Shown piece by piece: positions 43,647-51,098 of a stretch of 64,000 nucleotides of DNA. The translations under genes and the position numbers were made by a program. The stretch comes from Ruegeria sp. EL01. GTDB taxonomy: Bacteria > Pseudomonadota > Alphaproteobacteria > Rhodobacterales > Rhodobacteraceae. The notes below the pieces were generated by a model. It searched no databases. It worked only from the letters and a program-made list of their open reading frames with translations, and was not told the DNA's origin. Location: the NCBI RefSeq assembly GCF_900313035.1, contig NZ_OMPS01000009.1, positions 158,804 to 222,803 on the forward strand, written 5' to 3'. The first letter of the stretch is position 1. Each line of letters opens with the position of its first letter.

Positions 43647-44338
43647 TCCGCGGCCTCTTGCTTGACCTTCTCTTCGACCCGGCCGTCTCGCAATCGAACA
43701 ACGCGGTCACATCTTTCGGCCAGCGTATGGCTATGTGTAACCAGCACCAAAGTGGCCCCATGTTTGTCGCGCAGCCCGAACAGGAGATCGACGATGGCAG
43801 CACCATTTGTTTCGTCGAGGTTTCCAGTGGGTTCATCGGCCAACAGGATTTGTGGACGCGGGGCGGATGCCCGAGCCAATGCCACGCGCTGCTGCTCGCC
43901 ACCCGAAAGTTGGGCAGGGTAATGATCGCGCCGATGGGATAATCCAACGGTGTCCAACTCTGCTTGGGCGCGGTCAAACGCGTCAGAATGCCCGGCCAAT
44001 TCCAACGGTGTCGCCACGTTTTCCAGTGCGGTCATCGTGGGGATCAGGTGGAAATTCTGAAACACGACACCCATGGAATCGCGCCGAAACCGGGCCAATG
44101 TATCTTCGTCCATGCCGGTCAGATCCTGACCCAAGGCAATCACGCTGCCTCCGGTGGCTTGTTCTAATCCGCCCATCAACATCAGCAGCGAGGATTTGCC
44201 GGATCCGGATGGTCCGACCAATCCAAGAGTTTCACCCTGTACAACAGACAAGCTAATGTCATGCAGAATATTCACGCGACCGGCATTGCCTTCCAGCGAC
44301 AAAGCGGCATTTTGGAGTTCTAGAACTAATGTTGCCAT
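43643..44338 (-). CDS. ABC transporter ATP-binding protein (LolD/YbbA-like)
   Basis: The 231-residue ATPase has Walker A GPSGSGKSSLL, Q-loop VVFQNFHLIPTMTALENV, signature LSGGEQQRVALARA, Walker B ILLADEPTGNLDE and switch His in VTHSH. LDETN after Walker B is typical of MacB/LolD/YbbA ATPases that partner FtsX-type permeases. Start ATG 44338 has GGAAAG close upstream; a TTG at 44350 is less likely. It is coupled to the permease by ATGA and divergent from the arylesterase gene, with overlapping upstream regions. Confidence 0.92.
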   Translation of the reverse strand: MATLVLELQNAALSLEGNAGRVNILHDISLSVVQGETLGLVGPSGSGKSSLLMLMGGLEQATGGSVIALGQDLTGMDEDTLARFRRDSMGVVFQNFHLIPTMTALENVATPLELAGHSDAFDRAQAELDTVGLSHRRDHYPAQLSGGEQQRVALARASAPRPQILLADEPTGNLDETNGAAIVDLLFGLRDKHGATLVLVTHSHTLAERCDRVVRLRDGRVEEKVKQEAAE

Positions 44339-44388
44339 GGGTCTTTCCAAAGGGGAGCAATCATTTGGGATATGGAGCAGTTACAGAA

Positions 44389-45030
44389 TTGCGCAAGGTT
44401 TTGATGTCCGGGCTATTTGTATGCTGCGGTTTTACGGCCACAGCCGAGCCCGTTGTGATCGCCGCTTTGGGAGATTCCCTGACGCAGGGCTATGGGCTGG
44501 TTGAGGAAGATGGATTTGTCCCCCAGCTTGAGCGTTGGCTGCAAGCGCAGGGGACAGAGGTCCGAGTGATCAACGCTGGCGTGTCGGGCGATACAACGGC
44601 AGGAGGCGCATCGCGTGTTGAATGGACACTGACGTCCGATGTGGACGGGATGATCGTCGCACTGGGTGGAAATGACCTGTTGCGCGGTATCGACCCGGAG
44701 GTGTCGCGGACCAATCTTGAGGCTATTCTGAGCGTGGCTCAGGCCGAGGACGTTGGCGTTTTGCTGGTTGGGATGCAGGCGCCCGGGAACTACGGTGCCG
44801 AGTATAAGCAAAACTTTGATGCCATTTATCCGGAACTGGCGCAGGCGTATCAAACCCATTACGCGAACAGCTTCTTTGACGGCTTGGCCGCAGACGGAGA
44901 TCCCAACGCGGTTGCCCAGTTCATGCAGGCGGATGGCATCCACCCTAATGCCAAAGGGGTGTCTCAGATTGTTGAAACGCTTGGGCCCTTTGTGCTGGAT
45001 CTTGCCAATGAAGTCGCCAACCAGGAGTGA
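44389..45030 (+). CDS. Arylesterase/lysophospholipase, SGNH hydrolase (TesA-like)
   Basis: The roughly 213-residue exported SGNH hydrolase has block I IAALGDSLTQGYGL (nucleophile Ser), block II VINAGVSGDTTAGG, block III VALGGNDLLRG and block V DGIHPNAKG (Asp-His). A signal LRKVLMSGLFVCCGFTATA is complete if translation starts at TTG 44389; ATG 44404, with AAGG five bases upstream, gives a shorter signal without the basic residues. It is divergent from the ATPase-permease pair, as tesA is from ybbAB in E. coli, and lies 3 bases before the SRAP gene. Confidence 0.9.
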   Translation: MRKVLMSGLFVCCGFTATAEPVVIAALGDSLTQGYGLVEEDGFVPQLERWLQAQGTEVRVINAGVSGDTTAGGASRVEWTLTSDVDGMIVALGGNDLLRGIDPEVSRTNLEAILSVAQAEDVGVLLVGMQAPGNYGAEYKQNFDAIYPELAQAYQTHYANSFFDGLAADGDPNAVAQFMQADGIHPNAKGVSQIVETLGPFVLDLANEVANQE

Positions 45031-45033
45031 GCA

Positions 45034-45648
45034 ATGCCCGGGCGGTTTTTTCTGACACGACCGATATCCGAGATAGCCGCAATCCTGGGTGTCTCGGATA
45101 CTGTCAGCATGCAACTGCCGCGAGCCAACATTCAGCCGGGACAGGAGATGGTGGTGCTGACCGGTAGCGGATTGGTTCCCATGCGGTGGGGCATGATCCC
45201 TGTTGGGCGCGTCAATGCGCGCGGACGACCGGTCATGGAAACCATCATCAACGCGCGATCAGAAACTGTTTTTGAAAAGGCGGCATTCGAAGGCGTTGGT
45301 CGCGCAGTTGTCCCGGCTGACGGCTGGTATGAATGGACCGGAGAAAAGCGCCGAAAAACGGCGTGGAGGATCGCCTCGGCGGACGGAGCGCCATTATTCT
45401 TTGCGGCCATCACTGATCGGTGGCAGGCGCCGGGTGGCCTGCAAGTCGATCAGTTCGCTGCGGTGACATGCGAACCAAATGCCGATTTACAGCCGATCCA
45501 CCACCGAATGGGTGTATTGTTGGATCAGACCGGGGTGCAGCAATGGCTCACAGCGTCCGAAGAACAGGCCAAGGAACTGGCGCGGCCCTGGCCGAATGGA
45601 TTGCTGCATATCGAGCAGGCGACAGATGTGGATCGGACCGCACCCTGA
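45034..45648 (+). CDS. SRAP (YedK/HMCES) family protein with Pro in place of catalytic Cys2
   Basis: The 204-residue protein has the full SRAP fold. Active-site residues kept are N73 in INARSET, E100 in ADGWYEW and H156 in PIHHRM. Canonical members begin M-C-G-R-F and use Cys2, exposed after Met removal, to form a thiazolidine with abasic sites in single-stranded DNA. Here the start reads M-P-G-R-F (ATG CCC GGG CGG TTT), with CAGGAG correctly spaced before ATG 45034, so the start is not in doubt. Methionine removal is also expected before Pro, leaving an N-terminal secondary amine. The gene follows the arylesterase after 3 bases and is convergent with the L,D-transpeptidase. Confidence 0.9.
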   Translation: MPGRFFLTRPISEIAAILGVSDTVSMQLPRANIQPGQEMVVLTGSGLVPMRWGMIPVGRVNARGRPVMETIINARSETVFEKAAFEGVGRAVVPADGWYEWTGEKRRKTAWRIASADGAPLFFAAITDRWQAPGGLQVDQFAAVTCEPNADLQPIHHRMGVLLDQTGVQQWLTASEEQAKELARPWPNGLLHIEQATDVDRTAP

Positions 45649-45656
45649 CGGCTTGG

Positions 45657-46211
45657 TCAAACGACAGTGACAACCGTTCCGATGGGGACCCTGTTGTATA
45701 GATCGACAACATGTTCGTTCAGCATCCGAATGCACCCGTTGGACGCTGCCCGCCCGATTGTCTGCGGTTGAGTTGTTCCATGAATGCGAAAATATGTATC
45801 GACCCCGTTTTGAAACAAATACAACGCCCGCGCCCCCAAGGGGTTGCCGTTGCCTCCGGGTTGGACAAAGTCGTTGTCTTTGAATTTGGCGTAGGCGACC
45901 GGGTCGCGCTCGATCATCTCGTTTGTGGGCCGCCAGGTCGGCCATTCTTTTTTGACGTCAATGGTGGCCGTACCGGTGAATTCCAGCCCGGCTTTGCCGA
46001 CGCCGCACCCATAGCGGATCGCCTTGCGGGGTTCTGTCACAAAATAAAGGTAAAACGAACGCGGGACGACCAGTAGTTGACCAGGTAGAAATTGCTTTTT
46101 GATCCGTACGAATTGCGGCGTCGCATCATACTCGACTGCTTTCTTGGCGTCGACGATGCCTGGGACAAGGCTAACAGCCGTTCCGGCCAGAAACATACGG
46201 CGTGTGAACAT
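45657..46211 (-). CDS. L,D-transpeptidase (YkuD domain), exported
   Basis: The 184-residue protein from ATG 46211 (AAGGGA upstream) has a Tat/Sec-like signal FTRRMFLAGTAVSLVPGIVDA. The YkuD domain ends with RIHGTTQPQTIGRAASNGCIRML, carrying the catalytic H and SNGCIRM Cys. It would make 3-3 crosslinks or attach proteins to peptidoglycan. An earlier in-frame start at 46349 adds an unconserved 46 residues with no signal and is rejected. It is convergent with the SRAP gene, 8 bases apart. Confidence 0.9.
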   Translation of the reverse strand: MFTRRMFLAGTAVSLVPGIVDAKKAVEYDATPQFVRIKKQFLPGQLLVVPRSFYLYFVTEPRKAIRYGCGVGKAGLEFTGTATIDVKKEWPTWRPTNEMIERDPVAYAKFKDNDFVQPGGNGNPLGARALYLFQNGVDTYFRIHGTTQPQTIGRAASNGCIRMLNEHVVDLYNRVPIGTVVTVV

Positions 46212-46360
46212 GGTGAATCCCTTCAAATTGATCAAAGAAATCATATCACTAATTATGAAATGATAGGGGATTTGGTCAATTGGTGGGAGAATGTCACTGA
46301 AACGTGATGCCTTCTGAGCGCAACTGTGGTCGCTTGGAAGGTCAATCAAACAAAGATTAG

Positions 46361-46391
46361 ATAAAAAGGGCGAGGAAAAACCTCACCCTTT
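46361..46391 (-). terminator. Rho-independent terminator of the cold-shock gene
   Basis: On the minus strand AAAGGGTGAGG, a TTTTT loop and CCTCGCCCTTT form an 11-bp stem (one G-U), followed by a U-rich tail beginning TTTAT. It starts 8 bases after the csp stop. Confidence 0.82.
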
Positions 46392-46398
46392 CAGAATC

Positions 46399-46605
46399 TT
46401 ATGCAAGCTGGATGTCGTCGGCACTTTCGCGGCCGTCGCGACCAGCGCGCAGCTCGTACGTGACTTTCTGGTTGTCGGCCAGACCTGTAAGGCCCGAACG
46501 CTCGACGGATGAGATGTGCACAAACACGTCTTTGCCGCCATCTTCAGGTGCGATAAAGCCGAAACCTTTGGTGGTGTTGAACCATTTTACGGTGCCTGCA
46601 GGCAT
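46399..46605 (-). CDS. Cold-shock protein (CspA family)
   Basis: The 68-residue single cold-shock domain is [20 protein letters not shown], then [17 protein letters not shown]1 is KGFGFI and RNP2 is VFVHIS. It binds single-stranded RNA/DNA as an RNA chaperone. I start it at ATG 46605 with AGGAGT seven bases upstream; longer in-frame readings upstream are the untranslated leader. A long 5' region precedes it, as in other csp genes, where leader structure sets cold induction. Confidence 0.95.
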   Translation of the reverse strand: MPAGTVKWFNTTKGFGFIAPEDGGKDVFVHISSVERSGLTGLADNQKVTYELRAGRDGRESADDIQLA

Positions 46606-47001
46606 ATCCGTTACTCCTGTTAAGTGCTGCCCACGGAGTTGCGGCAGCCCGGCGTCGTTGTCTGTATCGATAGACTGAGCGCCGGAAACGGAGACAGTAG
46701 GTCGAATAGAAAAACGTAAGCACCTTGGATATGGCACCCGGAAACGCATGTGACAAGGGAGATTGTACGGTTTGTACAAGGGTTTGAGGGCCGCTTGTTC
46801 AATTTGAACAAGAATCCGCCGATCGGCTTTGTTGGTGACTTGGTTGTTTTTCGTGCCAAAAAATTGTGGTGGTTTTTTACGTAAGTCGCGAAAGCATCAG
46901 GTCGATTTTGAAGCGCCGGCTCCGCACCTGATTTTGGCAAACGTCCTGAAAACGATTAGACTGGCAATGTTCATTTCAAACAGATTGTCGGAGGAAGTTT
47001 C
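46606..47001. other. 396-base divergent intergenic region (csp leader and promoters)
   Basis: No credible gene is seen. On the minus side it must hold the csp promoter and long leader. Two notable motifs lie in the middle: TTGTACAA (46772-46779) with a nearby ATTGTAC, and a perfect 19-base palindrome at 46794-46812. Near the right end a GGAGG (46991-46995) serves the gene at 47002. Confidence 0.5.
46794..46812. promoter_or_regulatory. Perfect 19-base palindrome upstream of csp
   Basis: CTTGTTCAATTTGAACAAG is a perfect 9-1-9 inverted repeat, about 190 bases from either flanking gene, with TTGTACAA motifs 15 bases away. The size and symmetry are those of a dimeric repressor or activator site. 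The binding protein is unknown. Confidence 0.5.
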
Positions 47002-47364
47002 ATGTCCGTACCGCAGATTGTAACCGTCGTCGGATATTTTTCCGTGCCCGCCGCGAATGCTGCCGCTTTTCGCAAGAACTGTGCTGAGATGATCGATCTG
47101 CGTAAGCAAGAGACCGGCCATCTGGCCTCGGCCTACAGTTTCGGGGCCGATGGCACGGCGGTATCCCGCGAGGATTATGACAGCGCCGATGCGGTGATCC
47201 GGCACATGGAAGTGGGCAGCCACATCTTTGAAAGCACACAGATGCTGGTTGAGATCACCGGCGTCGAATTGCACGGGCCCGAGGCCGAGCTTGAGAAACT
47301 GCGTGACCTGTTCAGCGGGATGTCCCCCAGGGTCTATGTGACGGAGTTTGGGTTTCGGCAGTAA
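47002..47364 (+). CDS. Antibiotic biosynthesis monooxygenase (ABM)-like protein
   Basis: The 120-residue ferredoxin-like ABM domain starts VTVVGYFSVPAANAAAFRKNCAEMIDLRKQETGHLASAYSFGADG and ends ELHGPEAELEKLRDLFSGMSPRVYVTEFGF. Family members are dimeric and often oxidise quinols without cofactors, but function cannot be told here. GGAGG lies 6 bases before ATG 47002. A second ABM-like gene lies at 60005. Confidence 0.78.
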   Translation: MSVPQIVTVVGYFSVPAANAAAFRKNCAEMIDLRKQETGHLASAYSFGADGTAVSREDYDSADAVIRHMEVGSHIFESTQMLVEITGVELHGPEAELEKLRDLFSGMSPRVYVTEFGFRQ

Positions 47365-47418
47365 CGCGCGGTGGGTTGATTTACCTGTTCTTAAGCCGGG
47401 TTTGGTTGATGGATCGTT

Positions 47419-48018
47419 ATGAGCAATTACCGGCGTGTTCTCAATCCCGGAGCAACCTATTTCTTTACCGTCGCATTGGCGGACCGATCGTCGGACCTGT
47501 TGACGCGCGAGGTGGCACATTTGCGCACGGCTTTTGCGGTGGCGCAGGAGGAACGGCCGTTCTGGTGTGATGCGTTTGTGGTATTGCCCGATCATTTGCA
47601 CGCGGATTGGACCTTGCCGCCGAGGGATGCGCATTATGCGACGCGGTGGGGTGCGATCAAGGCGCGGTTTACCATGCGTGTAAATAGAGCGAGTCGTAGG
47701 CCGGGCTTCAGCCCGGCACCTTTGCCGACAGAACTGCCCGTAGTGACATCTGGCAGATATGCCGGGCTGAAGCCCGGCCTACGGGTCAACAAACGCGAAA
47801 GCGCTGTGTGGCAACGCCGGTTTTGGGAGCACACCATTCGGGACGATAGGGATTACCGGAGTCACATGGAATATTGTTGGGGTAATCCCGTAAAACATGG
47901 GTTGGTGGAGCACCCGACCGATTGGCCGTATTCGTCGATACATCGCGATATTCGTGCAGGCCGGGTTGATCCGGAATGGAGTGGTGTGGTCACCGAGGGC
48001 ATGTTCGGAGAGCTGTAG
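47419..48018 (+). CDS. REP-associated tyrosine transposase (RAYT, IS200/Y1 family) with REP pair inside
   Basis: This 199-residue HUH (Y1) endonuclease opens YRRVLNPGATYFFTVAL, with HUH motif VVLPDHLHADWTLP and C-terminal AVWQRRFWEHTIRDDRDYRSHMEYCWGNPVKHGLV, then DWPYSSIHRD. RAYTs mobilise or maintain REP palindromes. Residues about 93-122 are an insertion relative to the usual fold. They are encoded by two inverted REP copies (47696-47782) read in frame as RRPGFSPAP and YAGLKPGLR. Two further REPs follow the gene. It starts at ATG 47419. The catalytic Tyr is probably in the C-terminal HMEYCW helix. Confidence 0.9.
   Translation: MSNYRRVLNPGATYFFTVALADRSSDLLTREVAHLRTAFAVAQEERPFWCDAFVVLPDHLHADWTLPPRDAHYATRWGAIKARFTMRVNRASRRPGFSPAPLPTELPVVTSGRYAGLKPGLRVNKRESAVWQRRFWEHTIRDDRDYRSHMEYCWGNPVKHGLVEHPTDWPYSSIHRDIRAGRVDPEWSGVVTEGMFGEL
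47696..47782. repeat. REP pair (BIME-like) inside the transposase gene
   Basis: Copies at 47696-47718 and 47760-47782 are exact inverted 23-base repeats, each with the palindromic core GCCGGGC-TTCA/TGAA-GCCCGGC and a GTAGG foot. The 41-base spacer is also in frame. The pair forms a BIME-like unit that is translated as part of the transposase. Confidence 0.88.
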
Positions 48019-48037
48019 GATCGAAGGACCCTAATTC

Positions 48038-48166
48038 GTAGGCTGGGCTTCAGCCCGGCATTCACCATGACCCTCGGGTCGATCGGATGGTTGTCAAGAA
48101 ATCCGTCGATGGACGTTGGCAAATTCGCCGCTGTTGCGCGCATTGCCGGGCTAAAGCCCGGCCTAC
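48038..48166. repeat. Second REP pair downstream of the transposase
   Basis: Copies at 48038-48060 (core GCTGGGCTTCAGCCCGGC) and 48144-48166 (core GCCGGGCTAAAGCCCGGC on the opposite orientation) flank an 83-base spacer. They differ from the internal REPs by one and two bases. The layout, a RAYT with two flanking or internal inverted REP pairs, is typical of REPtron-type loci. Confidence 0.85.
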
Positions 48167-48214
48167 CAGTTACCTGTATGGGAGTGATGAGTTCGAGCAC
48201 CCGTCCTACGCTTA

Positions 48215-48508
48215 CTATGGGGCTCCAGCGAGGGCTTCCGAAATACAATCGTCATGAACAGGATTGTGCCCTGCAGTGAGCATAGCGATCTCAGCGCCGC
48301 GTTCCGAATCCGCCAACAACAGAATTTCCTTACCCATAGTCGTAAGCCTTTCGATCATGCACTCGGCAAGCACTTGGTTCTGGGCCGGAGTCATTTCATC
48401 CCTCGATAGGTAAAGCACATACTTCTCTTGTGCAGCGGTATCGAGAGGATCGGCTGCAACTGACGCTGACGAAAGTAAAAGTAAGCATCCTATTCTTAGA
48501 ATGTGCAT
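48215..48508 (-). CDS. Small exported hypothetical protein (97 aa)
   Basis: No family is recognised. From ATG 48508 it has a signal peptide MHILRIGCLLLLSSASVAA, then a helical region with two Cys (AECMIERL and DDCISEAL) that could form a disulphide in the periplasm. Shine-Dalgarno is weak (GGA, 8 bases upstream); a start at 48541 adds 11 residues before the signal and is less likely. Base composition is a little more AT-rich than its neighbours. It sits between REP repeats and another unknown gene, in an accessory interval. Confidence 0.6.
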   Translation of the reverse strand: MHILRIGCLLLLSSASVAADPLDTAAQEKYVLYLSRDEMTPAQNQVLAECMIERLTTMGKEILLLADSERGAEIAMLTAGHNPVHDDCISEALAGAP

Positions 48509-48628
48509 TGTATATCCATTGACATTTATGGTTCTTTTCAAATTGCTCCAAGCTAAAGGATGGTTGATTTTACCTATTTTTTGAAGTGCGGTTTCGGGGT
48601 GCAGGTAAGGTGGGTGCGAGTGCCCGTG

Positions 48629-48979
48629 CTACTCTGAAACTCCCAAATCACTACGTATAACACGCGGTGCATTGTCAACCGCAACCCTTCGCTCCAGAGA
48701 TCCGGGTTTTGTCTCAACCAGCGAGTTTACCGTAAGGCGTACAGAAGGCGGAGCCACAAGTTCGCATCGAGCAACCCAATGACCTACATGTAAAGCGGCT
48801 TCGTCGGTGCCTTCGATCTCTGAGCGATGCATAGCTTGCCATAAGCCCACATAAGCATCCTTACGTTCCTGAAATCTTAACTCCCGCCGGCTATCAGAGC
48901 GAGTGAGAAACCATTGAGTTATCACTGTAGCCAGAGAACCAACGCCCAAAGCACCTACGATGGTTATCCAGTCATTCAC
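48629..48979 (-). CDS. Hypothetical membrane-anchored protein coupled to ettA (116 aa)
   Basis: No family is recognised. One N-terminal helix (WITIVGALGVGSLATVITQWFL) is followed by SRRELRFQERKDAYVGLWQAMHRSE, a charged helix reminiscent of other single-TM bacterial proteins, and a soluble part. The GTG start overlaps the ettA stop in GTGA, which implies translation by ribosomes finishing ettA. GC-poor third positions relative to ettA suggest later acquisition. Function is unknown. Confidence 0.62.
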   Translation of the reverse strand: MNDWITIVGALGVGSLATVITQWFLTRSDSRRELRFQERKDAYVGLWQAMHRSEIEGTDEAALHVGHWVARCELVAPPSVRLTVNSLVETKPGSLERRVAVDNAPRVIRSDLGVSE

Positions 48980-50631
48980 CGCGCAAACTTCTTATGCTTC
49001 AACCGCTTGGGCTCCAAAGCGTCCGGTCCCAGACGGCGCTTTTTGTCCTCTTCGTAGTCCTCGAAGTTGCCCTCGAACCACTCCACGTGCGCATCGCCCT
49101 CAAACGCCAGAATATGCGTGCAAATCCGGTCGAGGAAGAAGCGGTCGTGTGAGATGACGACGGCGCAGCCAGCGAAATCGACCAGCGCGTCTTCCAGTGC
49201 GCGCAGGGTTTCGACGTCGAGGTCGTTGGTCGGTTCGTCGAGCAGCAGAACGTTGCCGCCCTCTTTCAGCAGGCGGGCCATGTGGACGCGATTGCGCTCA
49301 CCGCCTGACAGCAGCGAGACCTTTTTCTGCTGATCGCCGCCCTTGAAATTGAAGGACGAGCAATAGGCGCGGGAATTGACCTGCGCGTCACCCAGCTGGA
49401 TGATCTCGGCACCGCCAGTGATCGCCTCCCACACGGTTTCATTGTCCTTGAGGTCATCGCGGGACTGATCGACATAAGACAGTTCAACCGTGTCACCCAG
49501 CGAGATGGTGCCCGCATCAGGTTGTTCCTGACCGGTGAGCATTTTGAACAGGGTCGACTTACCGGCGCCGTTGGGGCCGATGACGCCGACGATGCCGCCG
49601 GGGGGCAGGGTGAAATCGAGCTTTTCGATCAGTTGCTTGTCGCCCATGTGTTTGGCGAGACCTTCGACCTCGATCACCTTGCCGCCAAGGCGCTGGCCGT
49701 TGGGGATGACGATCTGGGCGCGGGTCAGCTTTTCACGCTCGGACTGGTCTGCCAGATCGTTATAGGCGTTGATCCGGGCCTTGGATTTGGCCTGACGGGC
49801 CTTTTGTCCCTGGCGCATCCAGTCGAGTTCGCGCTGCAGGGTTTTCTGCTTAGATTTGTCCTCGCGGGCTTCCTGCTCCAGCCGTTTGGCCTTTTGTTCC
49901 AGCCAGGCGGAATAGTTGCCCTCGTAGGGCAGGCCGCGACCCCGGTCGAGTTCGAGGATCCAGCCGGTGATACTGTCCAGAAAGTACCGGTCGTGGGTGA
50001 CGATCAGGATAGTGCCCTTGTAGTCGATCAGGTGCTGTTGCAGCCAGGCGATGGTCTCGGCATCGAGGTGGTTGGTTGGTTCGTCGAGCAGCAGCATGTC
50101 GGGGGCTTCGAGCAGCAGCTTGCACAGCGCAACCCGGCGTTTTTCACCGCCCGAGAGGGTGGCGATGTTGGCGTCGTCTGCTGGGCAGCGCAGCGCCTCC
50201 ATCGACACATCGATCTGGCTGTCGAGGTCCCAGAGGTTCTGGCTGTCGATTTCGTCCTGTAGCTTGGCCATCTCATCAGCGGTTTCGTCGCTGTAGTTCA
50301 TCGCCAGTTCGTTATAGCGATCAAGGATCGCCTTCTTCTCGGCCACGCCCAGCATAACATTTTCACGAACGCTGAGGCTTTCGTCCAGTTTCGGTTCCTG
50401 CGGCAGATAGCCGACCTTGGCGCCCTCGGCGGCCCAGGCCTCACCCGTGAAGTCCTTGTCGAGGCCGGCCATGATCTTCATCAGCGTCGATTTACCGGCG
50501 CCATTAACGCCGACGACACCGATTTTCACACCGGGCAGAAAGCTTAAGTGGATATTTTCAAAGCACTTCTTGCCACCGGGATAGGTCTTGGAGACACCCT
50601 GCATGTGGTAAACATATTGATAGGCGGCCAT
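48976..50631 (-). CDS. ettA: EttA, energy-dependent translational throttle ABC-F ATPase
   Basis: The 551-residue ABC-F protein has two ATPase domains: GVNGAGKSTLMKI with LSGGEKRRVAL and LLDEPTNHLD, and GPNGAGKSTLFKML with LSGGERNRVHMA and LLDEPTNDLD. The inter-domain linker at about 250-310 is the P-site tRNA-interaction motif, rich in Lys/Arg. The first residues, YQYVYHMQGVSKTYPGGKKCFENI, match EttA. It binds the ribosomal E site and gates the first elongation cycle by ATP/ADP level. The tail KRLKHKKFAR is basic. Confidence 0.95.
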   Translation of the reverse strand: MAAYQYVYHMQGVSKTYPGGKKCFENIHLSFLPGVKIGVVGVNGAGKSTLMKIMAGLDKDFTGEAWAAEGAKVGYLPQEPKLDESLSVRENVMLGVAEKKAILDRYNELAMNYSDETADEMAKLQDEIDSQNLWDLDSQIDVSMEALRCPADDANIATLSGGEKRRVALCKLLLEAPDMLLLDEPTNHLDAETIAWLQQHLIDYKGTILIVTHDRYFLDSITGWILELDRGRGLPYEGNYSAWLEQKAKRLEQEAREDKSKQKTLQRELDWMRQGQKARQAKSKARINAYNDLADQSEREKLTRAQIVIPNGQRLGGKVIEVEGLAKHMGDKQLIEKLDFTLPPGGIVGVIGPNGAGKSTLFKMLTGQEQPDAGTISLGDTVELSYVDQSRDDLKDNETVWEAITGGAEIIQLGDAQVNSRAYCSSFNFKGGDQQKKVSLLSGGERNRVHMARLLKEGGNVLLLDEPTNDLDVETLRALEDALVDFAGCAVVISHDRFFLDRICTHILAFEGDAHVEWFEGNFEDYEEDKKRRLGPDALEPKRLKHKKFAR

Positions 50632-50765
50632 GTCGCGTCCTCTGGGTCGGGGAAATCAGGTTGGGCGGTGTGATAGCGGATGGTTGAGGTGGGGGCAATG
50701 GATATGGTTTTGTGGATTAGTTGGCGCGCGGTAGGTGTTTCCCATTGCGCCGGAAAAGAGTATCG

Positions 50766-51098
50766 GTGGAGATCATTGAGGAGATGAAGGTATTGCAGGT
50801 ATCAAGGGAAGTCGTGGCATTGTTTGCAGATTTGATCGTGCTTGCTTTAGCTTTTTTTGCCATGTTCCGCATCACTAGGTTCTGGTCTGATGTAGTTGAT
50901 GCGCGGTCACAGATTTTCGACAAACCCGTTTCACCCGCGGATCATATTCGCATCCCGATACCGGCCTCGAATGCCAATATCAGCCCACAAGATATTGCCT
51001 TTCGAAAGTATTGGTTGAACGCATTCAGGCGCATGCTGCCGGACGTGATAATTTCTTGCTGCCTGACTTATTCTGTAGTCGAAAAGCTCGGTGTTTGA
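50766..51098 (+). CDS. Small hypothetical single-TM protein upstream of the MOSC gene
   Basis: No family is recognised. From GTG 50766 the product has 110 residues with a central hydrophobic helix (VALFADLIVLALAFFAMF) and a soluble C-terminus ending LTYSVVEKLGV. The start is uncertain: TTG 50721, GTG 50766 and ATG 50784 are in frame, and GAGGAG is too close to the ATG. Its TGA directly abuts the ATG of the MOSC gene (TGAATG), which supports real translation. Confidence 0.5.
   Translation: MEIIEEMKVLQVSREVVALFADLIVLALAFFAMFRITRFWSDVVDARSQIFDKPVSPADHIRIPIPASNANISPQDIAFRKYWLNAFRRMLPDVIISCCLTYSVVEKLGV

Noticed and set aside
49522..50262. 246-codon plus-strand frame opposite ettA
   Set aside because: Antisense to both ATPase domains of ettA; no recognisable motif.
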